Positions 25,548 to 33,506 of a stretch of 41,182 bases of DNA are shown piece after piece. This stretch comes from Desulfobacterales bacterium (GTDB lineage Bacteria; Desulfobacterota; Desulfobacteria; Desulfobacterales; SURF-7). The position numbers and the translations under genes were made by a program. The DNA lies in assembly GCA_028277765.1 (NCBI GenBank), contig JANQFQ010000124.1:1-41182 (forward strand). Direction: 5' to 3'. Every line of letters begins with the position of its first letter. Position 1 is the stretch's first letter. The notes beneath the pieces are model-generated. The model had not been told where the DNA came from. It saw nothing but the letters and a program-made list of their open reading frames with translations, and did no database searches.

Positions 25548-28127
25548 ATGATCAGTACACAGGAACTACCGGAAAAACGGTTAACAGAGATAAACAGCGT
25601 ACCGCTGACATCTCCCCTCAATCCCGGATGGCTGGTACTGGTAACCATTATTGCCGGGCTGGCTGCTTCCGGGCCGCTTGCTGGTATATTCCTTTTCAGA
25701 TGCGGTTACAGAAAGTCTGCTTGGGCAGCAGGCGCTGGTCTTGGGCTGATCGGCATCATCATATTTTGTCTTGCTCCCTTGTGGGATGTTGAATGGTACT
25801 GGACTGCGCTGGTGATAACAGCTATCAATATAAGCTGTGGTACTGCGCTTTACTTTGCACTGCAGAAACCTTTCAGAAGGTTTAGGGAGCTCAATCCTTT
25901 ACCGGAAAAAGAATACGGTTCTTATCGACATATTATTTCAGGAATAGTCGGTGGGTTTTGTATTGGCGTAGTGACAGGCATACTATTTGCCGTTGTTTAC
26001 CTTGTAATACTTGACCGCATTTTTTCCACGATCATTCCTGTTACCTTTGAAGACGAGTATGCTGCATTCAGGTTTACAGCAGGATGGTTATTCTTTACAC
26101 TGTCGGGCACTGTGGCCGGCGGATTTGTCGGGAGATTCAAACCAGATATAAAACCGTTACAAATCATCTTGTATACACTGATACTCGCATGGGCACAATT
26201 TTCATGGCTGGCAATGGTTGAGTGCTGTATTGCGGTGCCTGGATTTCAGGCAGGTGCAGCGACTGGAGGCGGATGGAAAGCGATCATGGCGCCATTTATC
26301 ATCTTTAATATGTTCATTGGATTCTGGTGGCCGATTTTTCTTCTATACTTTATTGCTTCACAGGATTCAGCTACAGGAAAGCTTAGCCGCGCCTTTCAAG
26401 CTGTTGGGATAAATTTTGCCGCCGGACTGCTTCTCTCTATCACCTTTGGCTACACAACCGACATGTTTCTCGCGGCAGGCATACATTTAGAACGATCTGC
26501 TTCTACGAAAAAAGCGTTGTGGTGCTATGAGCACGGGCTGAGTAAAAAACCGGACAGCGGTATCGCGTCATACCTCCAGTACAGGGTTAGCCTTCTTTAT
26601 CACAAACTTGGTGATCGGGAAAAGACCATACAGGGATTTACAAGACTGGTTGCCAAATATAATGCCAACACTAAACTGGTTAGAAAGGCCAATCGTTTTC
26701 TTGACAGCCTGGGCAGGTCTGAGATCGGAAAACGGGTTGTCCTGCCGGGTGTTGAGAGTCAAACGGAATATAAGGGAGCATATTGTGTGCCCAATTCTCT
26801 TGCTGTGGTGATGCGGTACTGGGGCTCGGAAATTACCGCACGGTCGATAGGGAAAAAAATAACAGGCCTTGGCAGCGGGACATATGCTGCCAGTCAATGT
26901 TGGTTTGCCGAACAAAAAGGTTTTAAACATGAGTTTCTCCCCATGGCGTCACGGGGGGATATCATAAAATGTATTGATGCTGGTTTACCAGTACTTGTGT
27001 ATGTGCCGTCGCATGTTTTCGTGATAGTTGGTTACGATAATGCCCTTGAAACATTTGTTACATATGATGTGGCTACTCATGATATATGGGAAGAATATAT
27101 CCAGGAGGATTTTATTAAAGCATGGAAAAGGCGGGCAACAACAATGGTGCTGGTCTATCCGCCTGATAAATCTCAGATGATCCCGGAAGATATCCGAACA
27201 CGCCTTTTACGTTTGAGTGATAATTATCTCCATTTCCAGTTTTATTACTTTGATGCTCCGGAAAATGACGTTTCAATACCACACCTGCTTAAAGCGGCAG
27301 GTGATACAGGGGAATTTTTTCTTCCAGTCACTATCCTGGCGTCAGATTATCCCGGCTTGCAGACCAATGTCCTGAAGCAATATGATCCGGAATTTATTTC
27401 CAGTTTAATCAGTCAATATTTTGGAGAAGATTTTGATGAGGGGATTCATAGCTGGGGACAGTATCATGATCAGAGAAGGGCAACACACGACTGGGCTCTG
27501 ACATATGGTGTGGAGTATTTGCTGATTCATAAAAAATTCAGCACGATTGAAGCGCTTATCAATAAAATTAATGAAGAAGGTCAGATCAGTAGCGACATGC
27601 TGATGGATATCGGAATAATAAGTTTCGCGGGAGGAAAATTCAGGCAAGGCCTTGACCGGCTGGCGGAAGCAGACAACCAGGATACCTCTTTATACGAAGG
27701 GCTTGCCAGGATGAAAATCAGGGATAGCCAGGGAGCGGTCAGGAAACTGGTGGAAGAGCTTAACGGTTTTATCTGGCAACTGTCCCGTAGAAGAGGCAAG
27801 TCTAGAAGAAGTTTTAATGACATGAGACGAAAAACCGGCCTTGATCGCTATGGGTTCCCTTCTGTTGCTATCGCAAACAAGACACTCGTTCAAATGTCAA
27901 ATTACGGAGAGAGCAGAGAAACGTTAGAAAATAATTGGAAAATATGGATACACCATGTTCCGTTTGACAGCCCTGTTGCTAAAACCCTGGCTCGGCTCAT
28001 GGAAAACAGGCTTAAAAAACTTCATAAGCGGAAAGACGCTGCTGTTTATCAACGTCTTGCAAGGGAGCTGAGACTTGTAAAAATGCGCGCAGAACGTTAC
28101 GACTGGCAGGAGAAAGAAAAACTATAA
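25548..28127 (+). CDS. Large membrane protein with intact C39-peptidase-like domain
   Basis: This 859-residue protein is colinear with the preceding gene product. About eight hydrophobic segments fill residues ~25-310, TPR-like helices follow at ~320-385, and a C39-family cysteine peptidase-like domain spans ~395-540. The candidate triad is C413 in YCVPNSLA, H489 in PSHVFVIVGYDN, and D507 in TYDVAT, with Q405 in SQTEYKGAYC a possible oxyanion-hole residue. The last ~320 residues are helical and end in a basic tail. C39 peptidases normally cleave double-glycine leader peptides and are fused to ABC transporters; no ABC domain or leader peptide is seen here. ATG 25548 is chosen because AGGA lies seven bases upstream; TTG 25530 is possible. 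Confidence 0.78.
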   Translation: MISTQELPEKRLTEINSVPLTSPLNPGWLVLVTIIAGLAASGPLAGIFLFRCGYRKSAWAAGAGLGLIGIIIFCLAPLWDVEWYWTALVITAINISCGTALYFALQKPFRRFRELNPLPEKEYGSYRHIISGIVGGFCIGVVTGILFAVVYLVILDRIFSTIIPVTFEDEYAAFRFTAGWLFFTLSGTVAGGFVGRFKPDIKPLQIILYTLILAWAQFSWLAMVECCIAVPGFQAGAATGGGWKAIMAPFIIFNMFIGFWWPIFLLYFIASQDSATGKLSRAFQAVGINFAAGLLLSITFGYTTDMFLAAGIHLERSASTKKALWCYEHGLSKKPDSGIASYLQYRVSLLYHKLGDREKTIQGFTRLVAKYNANTKLVRKANRFLDSLGRSEIGKRVVLPGVESQTEYKGAYCVPNSLAVVMRYWGSEITARSIGKKITGLGSGTYAASQCWFAEQKGFKHEFLPMASRGDIIKCIDAGLPVLVYVPSHVFVIVGYDNALETFVTYDVATHDIWEEYIQEDFIKAWKRRATTMVLVYPPDKSQMIPEDIRTRLLRLSDNYLHFQFYYFDAPENDVSIPHLLKAAGDTGEFFLPVTILASDYPGLQTNVLKQYDPEFISSLISQYFGEDFDEGIHSWGQYHDQRRATHDWALTYGVEYLLIHKKFSTIEALINKINEEGQISSDMLMDIGIISFAGGKFRQGLDRLAEADNQDTSLYEGLARMKIRDSQGAVRKLVEELNGFIWQLSRRRGKSRRSFNDMRRKTGLDRYGFPSVAIANKTLVQMSNYGESRETLENNWKIWIHHVPFDSPVAKTLARLMENRLKKLHKRKDAAVYQRLARELRLVKMRAERYDWQEKEKL

Positions 28128-28131
28128 CGAA

Positions 28132-29460
28132 TTATACGATTGCCTCCAGCTGTTTTGCCAGCCGTTTTGCTAGAACCACAATCGTCATGGCCGGCGGGAT
28201 CCCCGGGGCTTCAGGGAAGACGCTGGTGTCACAGCAGTAAAGGTTTTTCACCTTTGTTTCCAGATTGGTATCCAGCATCTCTCCTATCCTCACCGTACTG
28301 CTGGGGTGGCCCATGACAAAACCGGAATGGTGAATGTTACTTGGATCGCATCCTGCTTTATTCAATATTTTAGTGTTAATTTCACGGCCGTATTTAAAAC
28401 GCTCATTGTCTGCTTTGGTAAATGTCTTGCTGATGCTGCCGTCCTGTGAAACCCGGCCCACGCCATCATCTGACACCTTGGCAAAGACTCCCAGGGTTTT
28501 TGGGAGGCGGTGAAGATTGGGGAGTGCTTTAAAACCTTCGTCCTGTACAAGCTGAATGTGCCATGATATCTTTGGGGAGATCATACTGCAGAAAAGGATT
28601 TTATTCTCCTCATCATGCCACCCCACGGTCATGTTATGGTCACCGCTATTGCCTGGACCGTCTTTAACAAAACCAAAAGAAAAAAAAGTAGGATCGCCGG
28701 CAAACCAGCTTCCCGCGTCTGAGAAACCGCATTTTTGAAGTAGTATTGATGTGTATGTGCCGCCTGCTGTGCAGACAACCGCTTTTGCATTTATTTCATA
28801 CTGTTTGCCGTCTTTCCCTTTTGCTTTTACACCTCCGGCAACGCTGTTTTCAATGATAATGTCATTCACCTTAGTGCGTGTTAGAAGGGTAGCCCCGTTT
28901 TGCACAGCTTCCTTTGCATATTCTCTTGCTGTCCACTTTGCGTTTTTTCGGCAGCCGTTTGTGCAGAATTCGCACCTGGTCCGGCACTTATCAAAATCAA
29001 CATGGCGGTACTGCTTTTCAAAAGGCATATCCAGCGCATCGGCAGCTTCCCATATCCGATTTGTTCCCGGGCCAATAAAATCTTCAGGCGGAAGATTGAC
29101 CCAGCATTCTTTTGCTGCTTCGTCAATCAGGTCCTTGGGAAGTTCCATGTTGTGTTTTTTCCAGTATGCCATATCCGGGTAGGCGGCTGCACCGGCATAT
29201 AAAAGCGTACCGCCACCAAGGCATTTGGCGAGTATGATTGTGTCACCTTCTTTGGATTGTTTGAGCGGCAATGGAAAGTGGAATCCTTTCTCAAGTCTGA
29301 GGAAAACACCCAGGCCGTTTCCAAGAAGAAAGTCATCATCACCGCCTTTTTCGATGAGGACAACGTTTTTCCCTTTTGCGGAAAGTTCTTTTGCGATAGT
29401 ACAACCCGCAGGGCCGCCGCCTATTAAGACCACGTCGGTTTCCAGTTTTTCAAGAGTCAT
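28132..29460 (-). CDS. GMC-like FAD oxidoreductase with a cysteine cluster
   Basis: This 442-residue protein has the FAD motif VVLIGGGPAGCTIAKEL at residues 10-26 followed by VVLIEKG, and AKCLGGGTLLYAG as the GMC signature-like loop. At the C-terminus MGHPSSTVRIG and CDTSVFPEAPGIPPAMTIV match the GMC C-domain with its active-site His. An unusual CRTRCEFCTNGC run in the middle of the protein (about residue 160) could ligate an iron-sulfur cluster or zinc. Family members oxidise alcohols; the substrate and acceptor are unknown. AGGAG lies eight bases upstream of the start. It converges with the C39-like gene, with only four bases between stops. Confidence 0.83.
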   Translation of the reverse strand: MTLEKLETDVVLIGGGPAGCTIAKELSAKGKNVVLIEKGGDDDFLLGNGLGVFLRLEKGFHFPLPLKQSKEGDTIILAKCLGGGTLLYAGAAAYPDMAYWKKHNMELPKDLIDEAAKECWVNLPPEDFIGPGTNRIWEAADALDMPFEKQYRHVDFDKCRTRCEFCTNGCRKNAKWTAREYAKEAVQNGATLLTRTKVNDIIIENSVAGGVKAKGKDGKQYEINAKAVVCTAGGTYTSILLQKCGFSDAGSWFAGDPTFFSFGFVKDGPGNSGDHNMTVGWHDEENKILFCSMISPKISWHIQLVQDEGFKALPNLHRLPKTLGVFAKVSDDGVGRVSQDGSISKTFTKADNERFKYGREINTKILNKAGCDPSNIHHSGFVMGHPSSTVRIGEMLDTNLETKVKNLYCCDTSVFPEAPGIPPAMTIVVLAKRLAKQLEAIV

Positions 29461-29490
29461 TGTTTGTTCTCCTGTTTGATGGTCTTACAA

Positions 29491-29745
29491 TCCCCCTCGG
29501 TCCCCCTTTGAAAAAGGGGGAAAATTTGCTCCCCTCTTTAGGAGGCTGTGTCATAATTCATTTTTTGCGGACGATCATGTTGGGTTTCGCTTCTATCTTT
29601 TTTTCGCGTATACACAATTTAGTAGGTTGGGTTGCGTTTTTTAACCCAACAAAGCCATAACCGCTTAACCCAACCTTCTATGTTGTTTCGTGTACAAGCA
29701 CGATCTTAATTATGACACAGCCTCGAGTAAAGAGGGGCTGGGGAA
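29491..29745. repeat. R3 repeat copy interrupted by a MITE-like element
   Basis: TCCCCCTCGGTCCCCCTTTG, GCTCCCCTCTTTA and, after an interruption, GTAAAGAGGGGCTGGGGA match the reverse complement of 8892-8963. The uninterrupted copy reads CTCTTTAGTAAAGAGG across the junction, which gives an ancestral empty site within this window. The hairpins of R3 may once have served as a terminator between the CooC-like and GMC-like genes. No gene is present in the 358-base gap 29461-29818. Confidence 0.8.
29542..29724. mobile_element. MITE-like element with 17-bp perfect terminal inverted repeats
   Basis: The left end GAGGCTGTGTCATAATT (29542-29558) is an exact reverse complement of the right end AATTATGACACAGCCTC (29708-29724). 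The 183-bp element encodes no transposase. Inside lies a second inverted pair, GTAGGTTGGGTT / AACCCAACCTTC, around 29620-29680. Comparison with the empty site CTCTTTAGTAAAGAGG allows either a duplicated AG (29540-29541 and 29726-29727) or a duplicated TA (29539-29540 and 29728-29729). TA would fit IS630/Tc1-type transposition but makes the ends asymmetric. The mobilising transposase is not in the window. Confidence 0.8.
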
Positions 29746-29818
29746 GATTTGCTCCTGCATTACTGATAACTGATTACTTTTTTTCCTATACCTTATATCT
29801 CTATTTTGCTCTATGTTA

Positions 29819-30568
29819 TCACTTTACAACTATCTCAGTTATTTTTGTTACAGCTTTGACTGCCGGTGATGAATTCGGCAGATCAATAAGCGGCCTGCCA
29901 GCAGCATCATATTCTGTTATGTTATTATCATCAGGAATACGGCCCACAATTTCCAATCCCCATTTTTGAGCGTTTTCCATTATCAAACTTTCTTCTCCCT
30001 GGAACCTGTTAATGACAAGTCCTGTTCTTCCTGGCCTAATGTCTCCATCCCGGTTAATAACATCCATTATTGTTCCAGCCACCCGGGATCCCCTGATGGA
30101 AGTGTCTGTTACAATGATAAGCACGTCTACCTTGTCCACGACTCTTCTGTTTACCTGTTCAGGGCCTGCTTCACAGTCAATGATGGTGATGTCAAACTGT
30201 TGTGAAAGGGTATCAATTCCATATTTCAGAAGATTATTTATGGCACAGAAACACCCCGGACCTTCTGGTCGTCCCATGACAAGAAGCTGAAACCCATCTC
30301 CTGTTTCAAGGGCTTCTGCCATTACCTTATTCATGGGTTTGTCATCGGTCTTGGCCCGTGCCTTTGGATCCTCAATAAGCTGCCGGCGGATTTCCGCAAC
30401 AGTCTGTTTCGGTTCCAGGCCAAGGGCATACGGAAGGTTGACAGCGGAATCTGCGTCAATGGCTAATACCTTCTGCCGACCGTTATCGGCAAGGATTTGT
30501 GTGATCAAAGCTGACAGGGTTGTTTTGCCGCTGCCGCCTTTACCTGTTATGGCGATTGTTTTTCCCAT
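29819..30568 (-). CDS. CooC-type ATPase, nickel insertion accessory protein for CO dehydrogenase
   Basis: This 249-residue P-loop protein of the MinD/CooC class has the deviant Walker A KGGSGKTT at residues 10-17, the signature lysine early in the loop (K10), and VLAIDADSAVNL after it. C106-F-C108 in GPGCFCAINNLL is the CXC motif that in CooC binds metal at the dimer interface. IIDCEAGPEQ is Walker B. By family knowledge it supports nickel insertion into CO dehydrogenase; no cooS/acs gene is in the window. ATG 30568 is chosen; an in-frame TTG lies at 30577. The ribosome site (GGTAAAT) is weak. No partner genes are adjacent, so the target enzyme is inferred. Confidence 0.85.
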   Translation of the reverse strand: MGKTIAITGKGGSGKTTLSALITQILADNGRQKVLAIDADSAVNLPYALGLEPKQTVAEIRRQLIEDPKARAKTDDKPMNKVMAEALETGDGFQLLVMGRPEGPGCFCAINNLLKYGIDTLSQQFDITIIDCEAGPEQVNRRVVDKVDVLIIVTDTSIRGSRVAGTIMDVINRDGDIRPGRTGLVINRFQGEESLIMENAQKWGLEIVGRIPDDNNITEYDAAGRPLIDLPNSSPAVKAVTKITEIVVK

Positions 30569-30698
30569 ATTTACCAAACGGATTTATTGAAAATTAACCT
30601 CAGTGAATTGATTGGCAATTGAATATATGATATGCTGGAGACTGGGTAGTGTCAATACTATATGAATACGGGGCAATTTCGGGTTAATTGCAAATATT

Positions 30699-31862
30699 TT
30701 AGTCTGTTGTCAGCAGGAAGGACCGGAGGTTTATTTTTTTATTTTTTATACCGAGCTTGTTTCTAATATTATCCCTGTGAAAGTCGATGGTTTTCGTTGA
30801 AAGGTTAAACAGGTCGGCTATCTCTTTTGTTGTTTTGCCCTGTTTTACCAGGTTTACCACCTGAATTTCTATGGGCGTAAGCTTGAGAAGTTTATCATCA
30901 GAATGTGGCATCAATGGTGTTATGATGTCATTAAGATTTGATTCTATGATTTCCAGTTGAGTTAGCTGTCTTTGTTCAAGCCTGCTTTTTATGAGCTTTT
31001 CAAGGTGAGGCCTGATCAATTTTTTTATATTGAACATGACTTTTTTTTCAAGCTCAGTTTTGTCTTCTTCTCTTTTTTTCAAAAGCACTCTCAGGGCGGT
31101 GTTAATTTCTTCAAGGTCCTTTGCCTTTATTCCCAGCTCAGCCTCTCGCTTTTTAAGCTTCCTTTCCCCTCTTTTCCTTTCAGTTATATCTGTAACAATA
31201 ACACCGAGGCCTGTACCCACCTTAAATGCTTTTAAGTTCAAATGCACATCTTCCCCAAAGATTTGAGGTGTGGGGACCTGATCTTCCACGTTAAACGATT
31301 TCCCTGTTTTAAGTACATCTTCAAGTTTTTCATAGGCTGTGATAAACTTGCCGTCTTCAATGAGCCCCATTACTTTTGTTTCAGGCATAATATCTGAAAT
31401 ATGTTTTCCGATCATATCTTCTTTTTTGGAGCCAGGGGGCAGGAGTTCCATTGCTGCGGTATTGGCTTCAACCAGACAAAAGTTTGAGTCAAAAAGGGCA
31501 AAACCTTCGGTCGCGGATTCTGTAAAAAGAAACCACTTTTCCTCCAGAAGCTTTTTAGTGCCGTTATCCTGTGCATGGCCCTTGATACTCAATGCCGGGT
31601 CAACGGTTTTTTGGAGTGTTGTCGCGGCCGGTTTTCTTCTGCGGGAGAGCCGCCGGCCTTCCATGCATTTAATCCTTATTTCCGCAGCTTTTGCCGGTGT
31701 CATTTTGTCCTGGAACTGCCGCCCGGTCTTTTCTTCGATGAGTTTTCCGTCTTTACGGTACCTGATATAATATATTCGTTCAGGCTTGCCGCTTTTTTTC
31801 GATTTTCCTGAAATATAGTATACCCCGGGATAGGATGTGCGTATTCTTTTTTTTGCAGGCAT
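30699..31862 (-). CDS. PAS-LuxR regulator with integrase arm-binding-like N-terminal domain
   Basis: This protein has 387 residues. Residues 1-80 ([35 protein letters not shown]) resemble the N-terminal arm-type DNA-binding domain of tyrosine integrases. Residues ~115-240 form one PAS domain ([20 protein letters not shown]). A coiled coil (~245-300) follows, then a LuxR-type helix-turn-helix at the C-terminus ([36 protein letters not shown]). No recombinase catalytic residues are present, so it is a regulator and not an integrase. ATG 31862 is chosen because GGGAGAG lies eight bases upstream. The HTH is related to those of the two regulators at 37180 and 38937. Inverted TTCCCCACA boxes lie just upstream. 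Confidence 0.75.
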   Translation of the reverse strand: MPAKKRIRTSYPGVYYISGKSKKSGKPERIYYIRYRKDGKLIEEKTGRQFQDKMTPAKAAEIRIKCMEGRRLSRRRKPAATTLQKTVDPALSIKGHAQDNGTKKLLEEKWFLFTESATEGFALFDSNFCLVEANTAAMELLPPGSKKEDMIGKHISDIMPETKVMGLIEDGKFITAYEKLEDVLKTGKSFNVEDQVPTPQIFGEDVHLNLKAFKVGTGLGVIVTDITERKRGERKLKKREAELGIKAKDLEEINTALRVLLKKREEDKTELEKKVMFNIKKLIRPHLEKLIKSRLEQRQLTQLEIIESNLNDIITPLMPHSDDKLLKLTPIEIQVVNLVKQGKTTKEIADLFNLSTKTIDFHRDNIRNKLGIKNKKINLRSFLLTTD

Positions 31863-31883
31863 GGTTTGATCTCTCCCTGTATA

Positions 31884-31967
31884 TGGGGAAGTGTTTTCCC
31901 CACATGATAAAATATTTAAAAGGGAACAGATGAGACGTGAAAAACACCCCACGTGTTCCCCACATAT
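31884..31967. promoter_or_regulatory. TTCCCCACA box cluster upstream of the PAS-LuxR regulator
   Basis: TGGGGAA at 31884-31890 pairs with TTCCCCA at 31896-31902 (extended TTCCCCACA to 31904). TTCCCCACATAT follows at 31956-31967, identical to 15673-15684. The boxes lie 20-105 bases upstream of the regulator's start on the minus strand, where an autoregulatory operator would be expected. The binding protein is inferred, not shown. Confidence 0.5.
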
Positions 31968-32024
31968 ACTTTTATGACGGAATTTAAACGTTTTTTCAAG
32001 GGGATTTTTATGGCACGCGGATTT

Positions 32025-32071
32025 ATCCTGTTAAATGTTACCCAGTAACCCCGTTAGGGATTTAACAGGAT
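32025..32071. repeat. Inverted repeat hairpin ATCCTGTTAAAT / ATTTAACAGGAT
   Basis: A perfect 12-bp stem (32025-32036 and 32060-32071) encloses 23 bases, followed by spaced CGGAT words (32076-32098). It resembles common intergenic palindromes and lies in the 388-base gap 31863-32250. That gap also has the TTCCCCACA boxes and repeat R4 but no gene. Confidence 0.6.
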
Positions 32072-32169
32072 TAAACGGATCTGGCGGATTCGCACGGATA
32101 AAAAAATATTTACCACGAAATACACGAAAAAAAGATTTGTTAGTTTAAGTTGGTTTTTAAGTTAAGTGA

Positions 32170-32245
32170 AATGTTTTTCCCCGCTAAAAAGAAGCGGGAT
32201 CTCCGCTCTGCTCTGACCAGTATCTAGCATCTAGTATCGGTATCG
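32170..32245. repeat. Dispersed repeat, family R4 copy B
   Basis: CTAAAAAGAAGCGGGATCTCCG at 32184-32205 is the exact reverse complement of 19398-19419, and TATCTAGCATCTAGTATC next to it matches the other half of that copy in reverse complement. The element lies at the 3' end of the secreted phosphatase gene. Confidence 0.7.
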
Positions 32246-32250
32246 AATGG

Positions 32251-32814
32251 TTACTTAAAAACATCCTTTTTTAATTTTTCGACATCCAGTCTTTTAATCA
32301 GTTTCGGTATATTGTCATATATTGAATGGAACCCATAGCCGCCGTTGATCATTTCATCAATCGCTTTTTCCTTGGACCAGTTTTCAAAAAGAATCCTGTA
32401 CGTAGCGATCACAAGACCGGTCCTGTCTGAACCGTGCATGCAGTGTATCAAAATCGGCCCTTCTTCGTTTTTAATGATTCTCATTGTTGCGACCAGATCC
32501 TGGTATTTGGTTTTGCCGGCGCTCATTTTATGGCGATACAGTTTAAGGGAAAGTTTTTTCGTTTCATCTTTATCACTATGATATTTTCTTAAGTTGAGTA
32601 CTGCTTTAATCCCAAAATCCTGGACAGCGTTAAATTCTTTTTTTGAAGGCTGTTCAGACCGGTAAATTTTATCGCTTACTTTATACCAGTTTTTAAGTGA
32701 GGTGCCGACAACCGGTGTTGCCCAGTCATCAGGACGGAGACGTGTTTCAGCAGCAACGCATAAAAACGGTGTCAGAATAAGAAAGACATAAATAAATAAG
32801 ATGCGTGTTTTCAT
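32251..32814 (-). CDS. Exported dual-specificity/tyrosine phosphatase-like protein
   Basis: This 187-residue protein begins with a signal sequence (basic MKTR, hydrophobic core to about residue 19, then AAE), so it probably acts in the periplasm. The phosphatase loop HCX5R is complete: H124, C125 and R131 in HCMHGSDRTG. KIYRSEQPSKKEF near the N-terminus is typical of prokaryotic DSP-like phosphatases that act on phosphoproteins, inositol phosphates or lipids. A candidate general acid Asp is not certain by eye. GAGGA lies about six bases upstream of the ATG. The same-strand upstream gene is a small membrane protein beyond repeat R1 copy 3, so joint transcription is uncertain. Confidence 0.85.
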   Translation of the reverse strand: MKTRILFIYVFLILTPFLCVAAETRLRPDDWATPVVGTSLKNWYKVSDKIYRSEQPSKKEFNAVQDFGIKAVLNLRKYHSDKDETKKLSLKLYRHKMSAGKTKYQDLVATMRIIKNEEGPILIHCMHGSDRTGLVIATYRILFENWSKEKAIDEMINGGYGFHSIYDNIPKLIKRLDVEKLKKDVFK

Positions 32815-32830
32815 GATATCCTCATACTAG

Positions 32831-32980
32831 TTAACTTTAGGTACTATCTTTTTTTACTTTGGTCCCTTTCTTAAAAAACCGATCACGACCACCGCTCCGC
32901 TGACCACGACCACGATTTTTTAAAACGTCAGAGCAGAGCGATACATCAACTTTAGGCACTTTAGCGCATTTTAGGCACTC
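32831..32980. repeat. Palindromic repeat, family R1 copy 3 (reverse orientation)
   Basis: In reverse complement this reads GAGTGCCTAAAATGCGCTAA, then GTGCCTAAAGTTGATG, GCTCTGCTCTGACG, TCGTGGTCGTGGTCAGCGG and GTACCTAAAGTTAA. The order of words matches copies at 39-321 and 8733-8830. It fills most of the space between the phosphatase and the small membrane protein. Confidence 0.78.
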
Positions 32981-32990
32981 AGAATTATTG

Positions 32991-33320
32991 TTACCTATAC
33001 AATAGGTAGAACTGCGGATTCCCCTCAATCAGCCAGAGCACTAAAAAATGATGTATCAGATCACTGAAAAGAAGGCCTGCTCCGCTAAGCATTAACAAAT
33101 CAATAATTATATGTTTCTTTTTTCTATAAAAAAAAGCAATTGCCAGGCAGATCACACCGATGTAGCCATGGTGGATCCGCACACCGAACGTTATCACGCC
33201 GATGGTGGAAGCTGTATGTGTCGCGCTTTCAAGACCAAAACCGTACCTTAATATTATACAAACAGTCTCAATTAGCAATGTTAAGGCAATTGAATATTGT
33301 ACCAATTTTTTTTTTGACAT
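32991..33320 (-). CDS. Small membrane protein, unknown function
   Basis: This 109-residue protein has about three or four hydrophobic segments (roughly 8-25, 38-62, 71-98) and several histidines near membrane borders (RIHHGYIG, LIHHFLVLW), which could bind a metal or haem, though this is speculation. No family is recognised. No clear ribosome site precedes the ATG, which lowers confidence. It begins about 185 bases after the stop of the START-domain gene on the same strand. Its hydrophobic pattern and charged loops look like real coding sequence rather than a chance frame. Confidence 0.55.
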   Translation of the reverse strand: MSKKKLVQYSIALTLLIETVCIILRYGFGLESATHTASTIGVITFGVRIHHGYIGVICLAIAFFYRKKKHIIIDLLMLSGAGLLFSDLIHHFLVLWLIEGNPQFYLLYR

Positions 33321-33420
33321 TAAGATGTATAGTGCCTCATCAACTGAATAAAATCAAGCAGGTTCCTGAAAAACATTTTTGGCAAAATAATTAAGGGGCA
33401 AAATAATTAAAGGCACAAGA

Positions 33421-33490
33421 TGAATTAACAAGGATATACAGGATATATAGGATTTTTTTTTATCCTGATCATCCTGATTATCCTTGTTAA
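33421..33490. repeat. Palindromic repeat, family R2 copy b
   Basis: TGAATTAACAAGGATATACA, GGATATATAGGAT, a T-rich centre, then ATCCTGATCATCCTGATTA and TCCTTGTTAA form a long imperfect hairpin. It is close in sequence to 37083-37155 and to the reverse complement of 12548-12618. It lies just downstream of the START-domain gene and could act as its terminator. Confidence 0.8.
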
Positions 33491-33506
33491 AAAAATAAAA
33501 ATGAGT

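Noticed and set aside
29460..29660. Open frame at the MITE-like element
   Set aside because: It spans repeat R3 and the inverted-repeat element, and its start overlaps the start codon of the GMC-like gene on the other strand. There is no coding signature.
30699..31862. Tyrosine integrase
   Set aside because: Only the arm-binding-like N-terminal region is present. No catalytic R-H-R-Y residues are seen, and the C-terminus is a LuxR HTH, so it is called a regulator.
33140..33394. Plus-strand open frame opposite the small membrane protein
   Set aside because: It has no ribosome site and no recognisable features; the minus-strand hydrophobic protein is the better explanation, though itself only moderately supported.
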